DNA of 6,270 bases from NCBI GenBank assembly GCA_945937975.1, contig CAMEUD010000067.1:1-6270 (forward strand). The letters run 5' to 3'. The notes beneath the pieces were generated by a model. The model had not been told where the DNA came from. It did not search any database and worked only from the letters and a program-made list of their open reading frames with translations. Within the stretch, counting starts at the first letter, position 1. Each line of letters starts with the position of its first letter. Of this stretch, positions 1 to 5,440 are shown in pieces. The position numbers were made by a program, and so were the translations under genes. The DNA comes from an uncultured Clostridia bacterium. GTDB taxonomy: Bacteria > Bacillota > Clostridia > Christensenellales > UBA1242.

Positions 1-1201
1 CATATATTTTTTGATTTTGTAAGGCATTTATTTCAATTTTTAAATCTTTTTTCTTTTCAAAAGCTAAAACCTTTGTTTCTTTTTCATAATCTAAAATTAT
101 ATTTACATTATTCCCAACACTTGCTCTTTGAGTTGATGTTGTCATATATAAGTTTGTATCAATTTGTTTTAGGTCAAATAATGAGATGGTGCTAATTTCT
201 TTTATTCCATCAAAAAGTTTGATTGAAGATTTTTTTGATAATTCGTAGTTACTTGTAAAATATATTTCATTAAATTTTTTACCATAATTAACTTTTTTTA
301 CTTCGCCAATTTTTATTCCAATATGGTTATTATAATTTGAAATTATTTTTCCATTTCCATCAAAATATCCAGCAGTATAATCTCTATTAAATGCAAGTTT
401 TAAATTTTGTTCGTTTATCGGTTTTTTAAGTATAGCATTTTTGTATTCACTTGTTGCCATTGCAACATAAAAAGGTCGTCTTGCTCTGCCTTCAATTTTT
501 ATTACATCAACTCCTGCATCTTTAAGGTCAGTTAATCTTTTTATCATATTAAAATCTTTTGCACTGAGAAGGTATCCTTCCTTTAATACCTTTCCATCTT
601 TTTTTAATGTGTAGGGGAGTCTGCATAATTGCTTACACTTCCCACGATTTCCACTTGCATCAAAAAGATAAGAACTAAGATAGCAATTCCCAGAAAAACA
701 AACGCATAATGCACCTTGACAAAAATATTCAATTTCCACATCAAGATTGTCTTTTATTCGTTTTATTTCATCAAGTAAAACTTCACGAGCAAGAACAAGA
801 CGCTTAAAACCAAATTGTGATAAATATTGCGCACCTTCCAAATTACATATTGCCATTTGTGTGCTTGCGTGAATTTCAATTTGTGGATAATATTTGTGTA
901 ATAAATATGCAAGTCCAATGTCTTGAACAATAAAACAGTCAACACCTTTGTTATATGCAGATACGACTAAATCTACTGCATCAAGTATTTCTTCATCATT
1001 AAAAAGTATATTAACTGTCAAGTTAATTTTTACATTGTGTATATGTGTAAAAAAAACAATTTCATCAAGGTCATCAAAAGTGAAACCCTGTATATTGTTT
1101 CTTGCGTTAAATTTACTGATGCCAAGATATACTTCATCTGCACCATTATACACTGCCATTTTTAAACTTTCAAAATTTCCTGCTGGAGATAATATTTTCA
1201 T
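1..1201 (-). CDS. U32 family peptidase-like protein (RNA hydroxylation type), 3' end outside window
   Basis: 400 codons are visible with no stop, so the C-terminus lies beyond the left edge. The N-terminus (residues 2-33) shows the family opening PAGNFESLKMAVYNGADEVY then LG..KFNAR. The U32 signature E-x-F-x2-G-[SA]-x-C-x4-G-x-C-x-[LIVM]-S is matched exactly at residues 158-176 (EYFCQGALC, then GNCYLS). It is followed by SGNRGKCKQLCR (183-194) and DVIKIEGR (232-239). Cys166, Cys173, Cys189 and Cys193 are the likely iron-sulfur ligands, by analogy with UbiU/UbiV. Known relatives are TrhP (YegQ, tRNA U34 hydroxylation) and RlhA (YdcP, 23S rRNA C2501 hydroxylation); peptidase activity is a historic label. 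Residues 290-400 resemble the post-catalytic region of the long, RlhA-like form, so RlhA-type function is inferred, not shown. The start is ATG 1199-1201; an in-frame TAA lies 8 codons upstream, and no Shine-Dalgarno is present. Confidence 0.93.
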   Translation of the reverse strand, partial: MKILSPAGNFESLKMAVYNGADEVYLGISKFNARNNIQGFTFDDLDEIVFFTHIHNVKINLTVNILFNDEEILDAVDLVVSAYNKGVDCFIVQDIGLAYLLHKYYPQIEIHASTQMAICNLEGAQYLSQFGFKRLVLAREVLLDEIKRIKDNLDVEIEYFCQGALCVCFSGNCYLSSYLFDASGNRGKCKQLCRLPYTLKKDGKVLKEGYLLSAKDFNMIKRLTDLKDAGVDVIKIEGRARRPFYVAMATSEYKNAILKKPINEQNLKLAFNRDYTAGYFDGNGKIISNYNNHIGIKIGEVKKVNYGKKFNEIYFTSNYELSKKSSIKLFDGIKEISTISLFDLKQIDTNLYMTTSTQRASVGNNVNIILDYEKETKVLAFEKKKDLKIEINALQNQKIY

Positions 1202-1207
1202 ACAATC

Positions 1208-1216
1208 AGTATAACA
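1208..1216 (-). promoter_or_regulatory. Extended -10 promoter placing +1 on the U32 start codon
   Basis: On the minus strand TGT-TATACT reads as an extended -10 (TGn plus a 5/6 TATAAT match). Exactly six bases (GATTGT) separate it from the ATG, so +1 would be the A of the start codon. No recognisable -35 lies at the usual distance, as is common for extended -10 promoters. This predicts a leaderless mRNA and agrees with the absence of any purine-rich ribosome binding site upstream of this gene. Confidence 0.5.
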
Positions 1217-1265
1217 TAAAAATTATAATTCGCGAACAAAATTTCAAAAAAGATAAAACCCTTAC

Positions 1266-1294
1266 TTGACAAAAGTGAATTTAGGAGTTATAGT
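1266..1294 (+). promoter_or_regulatory. Sigma-A-type promoter of the antiporter-mgtC operon
   Basis: TTGACA (1266-1271) is a perfect -35. It is followed by a 17-bp spacer and TATAGT (1289-1294), a 5/6 match to the -10. Transcription would start near 1301, giving a leader of about 99 nt before the antiporter start codon. It is the best promoter match in the divergent intergenic region. Confidence 0.8.
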
Positions 1295-1309
1295 TGTATG
1301 TATTTACAA

Positions 1310-1364
1310 AAAGTAAACAAATATGTGGCTAACAAATTTTTGTTAGTGACTATTTTTTTACTTT
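1310..1364 (+). promoter_or_regulatory. Structured leader with terminator-like hairpin (possible attenuator)
   Basis: Within the predicted leader, CTAACAA (1329-1335) pairs with TTGTTAG (1340-1346). The stem can extend outward through G1328-T1347, and through T1326-A1349 and G1325-C1350 past a G-G mismatch. It is followed by TATTTTTTTA, a U-tract as in intrinsic terminators. An outer stem, AAAGTAAA (1310-1317) with TTTACTTT (1357-1364), encloses the hairpin and would take up part of the U-tract. This allows two competing states. The stems are AT-rich and individually weak. No known riboswitch consensus (M-box, ydaO/c-di-AMP) is recognisable, so a regulatory role is inference. Confidence 0.35.
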
Positions 1365-1399
1365 AAGTTTATAAGAAAAATAAAAGGAGAAATGTATAT

Positions 1400-2857
1400 A
1401 TGACATGGTTTGTTGATATGTTGGGACAGACATCTCTTGTGACTCAAATTATAGTTTCACTGGCAATAATGATGTTATTTGGTTTTTTGCTGACAAGACT
1501 TACAAAACTTGTAAAACTACCAAATGTTACTGGTTATATAATCGCTGGAATTATTATTGGTCCTTACTGCCTAAACCTCGTACCAAGTGGAATAATTACA
1601 AAAATGGATTTTGTTTCGGATATTGCTTTGGCATTTATTGCGTTTAGTGTGGGCGAATTTTTTAAACTTGACACATTGAAAAAAAGTGGTTGGAAAATAA
1701 TTGTTTTAACAATATTTGAAGCACTTATGGCATCAATTGTTGTGTTTGTTGTAATGTTCTTTATTTTACATATAAGTTTATCTTTCTCAATTGTTCTTGC
1801 CGCTCTTGCGTCAGCAACAGCTCCTGCATCAACAATTATGACAATAAGGCAAACAAAGGCAAAAGGCGATTTTGTTGACACATTACTTCAAGTTGTAGCC
1901 TTGGATGATGTTGTCAGTTTGGTTGCCTACAGCGTTGCAATTTCTGTCGCAATGGCAGGGAATGGTGGTGATGGTTTTAGTTTTGCTGTGGTTGGCTTGC
2001 CAATTCTCAAAAATCTTGCATGCCTTGTTATTGGTGCAATACTTGGATTTGTTTTGGCATTGCTTATGAAAGTTAAACATAGTTCAGATAATAGACTTAT
2101 TATTGTTATTTGTGTTTTGTTTGTCTTTTGTGCAATAGGCTCATTACTTGATGTTTCGCCATTGCTTGGTTGTATGATTATTGGAATGGTATACATAAAT
2201 GTGTCAAAAGATGAAAAATTATTCCTTCAAGTCAATTATTTTAGTCCACCAATCTTGCTGTTATTTTTTGTAAGCTCTGGGCTTAAATTTAATTTGTCAT
2301 CATTATTTGCTGGGTCGACTGCTGTATTTACAATTCCACTTTGGTCAATTGGACTTATTTATTTCTTCACAAGAATAATAGGAAAATATTTGGGGGCATA
2401 TCTTGGATGTTTGACTATCAAGAAGAAAAAGGAAGTTCGTAATTATTTAGGATTGGCACTTATTCCTCAGGCAGGGGTCGCAATAGGTCTTGCTGCAATG
2501 GGGGCAAGGACAATTGGTGGAGAGCTTGGCAGTGCACTGCAAACAATAATTTTGGCATCAAGTGTGCTTTATGAATTGATTGGACCTGCGTGTGCAAAAT
2601 TGTCACTATTTTTATCAAAATCATATTCAACAAAATTGGAAGATGTTACAACAGATGTTCCACCAACCACAAATAGCGGTGAGCAAAAAACAGCTGCACA
2701 ACTTTTGATTGAAAGAATTCAAAACATTTCAAATAAAAACAAGTTTGAAATTTCACAAGAAGAAAAAGAAGAAAATGCATTTAACGAGGCGGGCGAAGAA
2801 GACCTTGAAATGTATTACAACGATTTTAGAAATCGTAATTTAAGAAGAAGATTATAA
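1400..2857 (+). CDS. Cation:proton antiporter (PF00999 Na+/H+ or K+/H+ exchanger)
   Basis: This is a 485-residue integral membrane protein with about 12 hydrophobic segments between residues 15 and 397. It should exchange protons for Na+ or K+ across the cytoplasmic membrane. Family marks are LPNVTGYIIAGIIIGP (40-55), ASATAPAS (137-144) with a following KAKGD, and VALDDVVSL (166-174). The adjacent Asp169-Asp170 are the expected ion-binding acids, a pair associated with electrogenic exchangers. TRIIGK (324-329) and GLALIPQAGVAIGLA (351-365) follow. The last 75 or so residues form a charged, acidic cytoplasmic tail with no RCK/TrkA-N Rossmann motif, so NAD-linked gating as in KefC is not expected. 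AGGAG at 1385-1389 sits 10 bases before the ATG. Only 11 bases separate it from the MgtC-family gene, indicating co-transcription. Ion specificity cannot be read from the sequence. Confidence 0.9.
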   Translation: MTWFVDMLGQTSLVTQIIVSLAIMMLFGFLLTRLTKLVKLPNVTGYIIAGIIIGPYCLNLVPSGIITKMDFVSDIALAFIAFSVGEFFKLDTLKKSGWKIIVLTIFEALMASIVVFVVMFFILHISLSFSIVLAALASATAPASTIMTIRQTKAKGDFVDTLLQVVALDDVVSLVAYSVAISVAMAGNGGDGFSFAVVGLPILKNLACLVIGAILGFVLALLMKVKHSSDNRLIIVICVLFVFCAIGSLLDVSPLLGCMIIGMVYINVSKDEKLFLQVNYFSPPILLLFFVSSGLKFNLSSLFAGSTAVFTIPLWSIGLIYFFTRIIGKYLGAYLGCLTIKKKKEVRNYLGLALIPQAGVAIGLAAMGARTIGGELGSALQTIILASSVLYELIGPACAKLSLFLSKSYSTKLEDVTTDVPPTTNSGEQKTAAQLLIERIQNISNKNKFEISQEEKEENAFNEAGEEDLEMYYNDFRNRNLRRRL

Positions 2858-2868
2858 AGGAGAATTTT

Positions 2869-3591
2869 ATGAATATTATAGATCCATTAGCAACAGTTAT
2901 GGGAGAGTGGTCAGCAAAGATAACTGTCGGTTCAATTTTTTTAAGATTATTTTTGGCAATATTTTTGTCAGCAATTTTGGGTTGTGAAAGAGCAAGTAAA
3001 AGACATTCGGCAGGCTTAAGAACATTTATGGTAATATGCCTTGCGTCAACAATAGCAAGTATGCTTGATGTATTTTTTATTGAAACATATGGACTTTCAT
3101 TCCCAATCATCTCTCTTGGAGCAGTTATTGCTCTTGCATCAATAAGTAATAGTTCGATTATTTTTTCTGCAAAAAGTCAAATAAGAGGACTTACAACATC
3201 GGCAAGTTTGTGGGCATGTGGCATAATTGGATTGTGCGTTGGTGTTGGTTTTTATACTATTGCACTTATAGGTTTTGCAATCTTGTTGTGTAGTTTGTCA
3301 TTGCTCCCAGGAGCAGAGAGATTTTTGAAAAATCGTTCAAATCATTTTGAAATCCATTTGGAATTGGATAACAAAAGTAGTTTGCCAAACTTTATGACAA
3401 CAATAAGAGAACTTGGACTTAGAATTGATGAAATTGAATTAAACTCTGCATATCTAAATTCGGGATTAAGTGTGTATAGTGTAAGTTTGACGATAATTAG
3501 TCCAGAATTGAAAAAATACAAAACTCACACTGAAATAATTTCAGCAATACAATCTCTTGAATATGTTAATTATATCGAAGAAATGAAATAA
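2869..3591 (+). CDS. MgtC/SapB family membrane protein with C-terminal ACT-like domain
   Basis: 240 residues. The N-terminal two thirds (about 22-147) are hydrophobic with four to five membrane spans and carry the MgtC family blocks: ILGCERASKRHSAGLRTFM (36-54), and RGLTTSASLWACGIIGLCVG (106-125) followed by VGFY. Residues 158-240 form a soluble alpha/beta segment like the ACT-type C-terminal domain of MgtC. The usual glycine-rich GIGFLGAG block between the two motifs is absent; ASISNSSIIFS (90-100) stands there instead. MgtC proteins are linked to growth at low Mg2+ and to control of P-type and F-type ATPases; they are not proven Mg2+ transporters. AAAGGAG at 2856-2862 overlaps the antiporter stop codon and sits 6 bases before the ATG. 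Coupling to an antiporter suggests a role in membrane ion homeostasis. Confidence 0.88.
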   Translation: MNIIDPLATVMGEWSAKITVGSIFLRLFLAIFLSAILGCERASKRHSAGLRTFMVICLASTIASMLDVFFIETYGLSFPIISLGAVIALASISNSSIIFSAKSQIRGLTTSASLWACGIIGLCVGVGFYTIALIGFAILLCSLSLLPGAERFLKNRSNHFEIHLELDNKSSLPNFMTTIRELGLRIDEIELNSAYLNSGLSVYSVSLTIISPELKKYKTHTEIISAIQSLEYVNYIEEMK

Positions 3592-3592
3592 T

Positions 3593-3624
3593 AAAAATGC
3601 GGGCAGATTTATGCCTGCATTTTT
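3593..3624 (+). terminator. Intrinsic terminator of the antiporter-mgtC operon
   Basis: Thirteen base pairs join 3593-3605 to 3612-3624 around a 6-base GATTTA loop, and the right arm ends in TTTTT. One pair (G3601-T3616) is a G-U wobble on the plus strand but would be a C-A mismatch on the minus strand, so it is built for rightward transcripts. It starts 2 bases after the mgtC-family stop. Confidence 0.9.
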
Positions 3625-3627
3625 ATA

Positions 3628-3656
3628 TTGCATAACAGAAAAATATTTTGTATAAT
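3628..3656 (+). promoter_or_regulatory. Promoter of the HIT-family gene
   Basis: A perfect TATAAT (3651-3656) lies 17 bp after TTGCAT (3628-3633), a weaker -35. It sits directly behind the upstream terminator, so the gene has its own transcription unit. The projected +1 is near 3663, giving a leader of only about 10 nt that begins at the ribosome binding site. Confidence 0.65.
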
Positions 3657-3662
3657 CATTTT

Positions 3663-3667
3663 AGGAG
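3663..3667 (+). promoter_or_regulatory. Ribosome binding site fixing the HIT gene start
   Basis: AGGAG stands 5 bases before ATG 3673. It decides in favour of this ATG over an in-frame TTG at 3628, which overlaps the -35 box, precedes the projected +1 and has no ribosome binding site. Confidence 0.8.
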
Positions 3668-3672
3668 AATTT

Positions 3673-4164
3673 ATGACAACTGAAGAATTAGTAAAATTAC
3701 CTATTGCAGAGTTAGTTGATATGGGTATATGTCCAACTTGTTTGAACAGAGAAACAAATGGTGGGGTTTATGGTGATGATAGTAAATTAAGAATTTATGA
3801 AGACAAAGATATTGATTGTTTATTTGTTGCAAATCCAAGAGCAAAAGGTCATATGTCAATTATAAGCAAAACACATTATCACGATATGAGTGAAGCACCT
3901 GATGAACTTAATGAAAAAATTGTTAGATTTGCAAAACAATTTATGATTGCCATAAAACAAATTTATGGTTGTGAAAGGGTGTATATGTGTACGATGTGTG
4001 ATGGTGCAAATAATCATTATCATATACAACTTATTCCAAGATATAAAGATGAAAAGCGTGGTTCAACAAATTTTGTAAAACCAAGAATTGAGTATGTTTT
4101 TGATAAAGAGAAAACCGAAAAAATGAAAGAATATATAAATAACTATTCAAAAAAAGAGAATTAG
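3673..4164 (+). CDS. HIT-superfamily nucleotide hydrolase/transferase (HxHxQ variant)
   Basis: 163 residues from ATG 3673. The HIT fold is shown by PRAKGHMSIISKTHYHDM (55-72), the usual strand ending in GH plus hxxP-like segment, and by NNHYHIQLIPRY (113-124) holding the active site. The triad reads His115-x-His117-x-Gln119. Classic HIT hydrolases (Hint, Fhit) have HxHxH; HxHxQ is the form in galactose-1-phosphate uridylyltransferase and Ap4A phosphorylase, where the second His is the nucleotidylated nucleophile. An N-terminal CPTC (20-23) and CTMC (106-109) could bind a structural metal. Expected chemistry is hydrolysis or transfer at a nucleotidyl phosphate. The substrate is unknown; diadenosine polyphosphates or nucleotide sugars are candidates. 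It is much shorter than GalT (about 350 residues), so it is not an intact GalT. The last four bases overlap the metK stop on the other strand. Confidence 0.85.
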   Translation: MTTEELVKLPIAELVDMGICPTCLNRETNGGVYGDDSKLRIYEDKDIDCLFVANPRAKGHMSIISKTHYHDMSEAPDELNEKIVRFAKQFMIAIKQIYGCERVYMCTMCDGANNHYHIQLIPRYKDEKRGSTNFVKPRIEYVFDKEKTEKMKEYINNYSKKEN

Positions 4165-4177
4165 TTTTTAATTCTCT
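4149..4177 (-). terminator. Putative metK terminator overlapping both stop codons
   Basis: On the minus strand AGAGAATTA and TAATTCTCT pair perfectly for 9 bp around a 5-base loop (4164-4168). The right arm runs into seven T's (complement of 4149-4155). The metK stop codon lies in the right arm, and the hairpin sits inside the last codons of the convergent HIT gene. Only two pairs are G-C, so efficiency may be modest. On the plus strand no T-tract follows. Confidence 0.5.
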
Positions 4178-5243
4178 CCCATGAAAATTCATCTCTGCCA
4201 AAGTGCCCAAAGCAAGCAGTATTTTTATAAATAGGTTTATTTAAGTCGAGTTCGCTAATTATGTTTTGTGGGCTAAAATCAAAATTTTGGCTGACATAAT
4301 CATAAATTTTTTTGAGTTCGACTTTTTCTGTTCCAAATGTGTCAATGTATATTGAAATAGGTTTTTTTAGACCAATTCCATATGATACACCAATTTCACA
4401 TCTGTCAGCCAATTTGTGGGCGACAATGTTTTTTGCAACATATCTTGCATAATATGCACCGCTTCTATCTACTTTGCTAGCATTTTTGCTTGAAAAGCAA
4501 CCACCACCAACTTTTGCCAGACCACCATAAGTGTCAACAACAATTTTTCTTCCAACACACCCGCTATCGGAAAATGAACCCCAAATAGTAAACTTACCAC
4601 TAGGGTTAATTATGTAATTTGTATTTTTTATCATTTTTTTGTAACTCAACAAAACAGGTGTCAGCACTTTGTCTTTTATAGTCTTCTTTATTTCTTCCAA
4701 TTCAATTTCTTTGCTGTGAGAAACCGATATAAGAACTGTTGTTATATTTTGTGGTTTATCATCATTATATTCAACGGAAACTTGACATTTTGCATCGGCA
4801 AAATAGTTGTTTGTTGTTTTTCTAAAATTATCATATTGTTGCATAATTTTGTGAGCAAGCAAAATTGGAAGTGGCATATATTCCTTTGTTTCGTTTGTTG
4901 CATATCCAAACACAATTCCTTGGTCGTTTGCACAAATTTCTTGTTTTACAACTGCTTGATTTATGTCCGGACTTTGCTTGCTAATTTCTTTGATTATTTC
5001 AAAGTCTTGTGTGTAGCCAATATCTCTCAAAACCTTTTTTGCAATTTTATCATAGTTAATTGTTGCTTTTGTTGTAGCTTCACCATAGATAAATAATTTG
5101 TTGTTTTTTATGGCACATTCAACTGCCATCATTGAGTTTGGGTCTTGTGATAATGCTTCGTCCAAAAATGAATCGGCAATAAAATCACAAGTTTTGTCAG
5201 GGTGTCCGATATTAACACTCTCGCTTGTTAAAATTTTTTTCAT
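4161..5243 (-). CDS. metK: S-adenosylmethionine synthetase (methionine adenosyltransferase)
   Basis: 360 residues, somewhat short of the usual 380-400. It makes SAM from methionine and ATP, a soluble cytoplasmic reaction. Retained landmarks are TSESV then GHPDK (6-17; His14, Asp16, Lys17), KQSPDIN (89-95), DQGIVFGYA (107-115), DAKCQVSVEY (150-159), INPSGKF (212-218), GRKIVVDTYGG (231-241), KVDRS then YARYVAKNIVA (257-275), SYGIG, DTFGTEKV (301-308), and HFGRDEFSWE (347-356). Both family signatures are altered: CANDQG (104-109) for GAGDQG, and GGGCFSSKN (246-254) for GGGAFSGKD, with Val245 for the usual His before it. Catalytic Asp107, Lys253, Lys257 and Asp259 are kept. A weak AAAAGG ribosome binding site lies 8 bases before ATG 5243. 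Expression is controlled by the SAM-I riboswitch just upstream, which strongly supports the assignment. Confidence 0.95.
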   Translation of the reverse strand: MKKILTSESVNIGHPDKTCDFIADSFLDEALSQDPNSMMAVECAIKNNKLFIYGEATTKATINYDKIAKKVLRDIGYTQDFEIIKEISKQSPDINQAVVKQEICANDQGIVFGYATNETKEYMPLPILLAHKIMQQYDNFRKTTNNYFADAKCQVSVEYNDDKPQNITTVLISVSHSKEIELEEIKKTIKDKVLTPVLLSYKKMIKNTNYIINPSGKFTIWGSFSDSGCVGRKIVVDTYGGLAKVGGGCFSSKNASKVDRSGAYYARYVAKNIVAHKLADRCEIGVSYGIGLKKPISIYIDTFGTEKVELKKIYDYVSQNFDFSPQNIISELDLNKPIYKNTACFGHFGRDEFSWERIKN

Positions 5244-5273
5244 ATATTTTTACCTTTTATTATATATTTCCAT

Positions 5274-5301
5274 AAAAAAATTCCATCGAAATCGATGGAA
5301 T
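5274..5301 (-). terminator. Riboswitch-controlled intrinsic terminator
   Basis: On the minus strand ATTCCATCG pairs with CGATGGAAT for 9 bp around an ATTT loop, and seven T's follow (the complement of 5274-5280, the first shared with the stem). It ends about 30 bases before the metK start codon. Its left arm is shared with the antiterminator of the SAM-I riboswitch. Confidence 0.92.
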
Positions 5302-5405
5302 ATATATAACAAAAAATAAACCATCGAAATCAGCCTTTAGCACCTTTTCAAAAGATAGGTTGCTGTGTGGTCATAGGGGCTGTCCCTTACACACTCTTTA
5401 TGGAT
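5274..5405 (-). promoter_or_regulatory. SAM-I (S-box) riboswitch controlling metK
   Basis: Read on the minus strand, the aptamer occupies about 5404-5321. It shows the S-box core in order: AAAGAG (5399-5394), AAGGGACAGCCCC with following ATGA, GCAACC (5363-5358), and GGTGCTAA (5344-5337). P1 can close with CCAT (5403-5400) and ATGG (5324-5321); TGTGT and ACACA form P2. Downstream, CCATCGA (5298-5292) can pair either with the 3' side of P1 (TCGATGG, 5327-5321: antiterminator) or with the right arm of the terminator hairpin. Known logic: SAM binding stabilises P1, frees the terminator arm and stops transcription before metK. Low SAM permits readthrough. The whole leader is about 162 nt. Confidence 0.93.
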
Positions 5406-5411
5406 AATTCT

Positions 5412-5440
5412 ATATTACAACAAATAATTTATATTGTCAA
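5412..5440 (-). promoter_or_regulatory. metK promoter overlapping the idi stop codon
   Basis: TTGACA (5440-5435, minus) is a perfect -35. A 17-bp spacer leads to TAATAT (5417-5412), a 4/6 match to the -10. The projected +1 is an A at about 5405, just before the first base of riboswitch stem P1, so promoter and aptamer fit together closely. The TGA inside TTGACA is the idi stop codon. Confidence 0.75.

Noticed and set aside
948..1214. Plus-strand open frame opposite the U32 gene
   Set aside because: It lies antisense to a strongly conserved family N-terminus, is rich in Ser and Lys from reversed codons and has no ribosome binding site.
1301..1399. M-box or c-di-AMP (ydaO) riboswitch before the antiporter
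   Set aside because: The leader is too short and none of the conserved core sequences of those classes can be found.
1392..1403. Three-codon open frame ATG TAT ATA TGA overlapping the antiporter start
   Set aside because: The AGGAG ends only two bases before this ATG, too close for initiation. The ATGA overlap with the real start is probably chance.
3628..3672. In-frame TTG at 3628 as an earlier start of the HIT gene
   Set aside because: It coincides with the -35 box, lies upstream of the projected +1, has no ribosome binding site and adds 15 residues with no family match. ATG 3673 has AGGAG 5 bases before it.
4716..5096. Plus-strand Cys/Phe-rich open frame opposite metK
   Set aside because: It is the antisense shadow of metK codons and has no start signal.
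5437..5439. TGA as a Trp codon (Mollicutes code) at the end of idi
   Set aside because: Trp is written TGG throughout the window, no internal TGA occurs in the genes, and Idi has its normal length when TGA is a stop.
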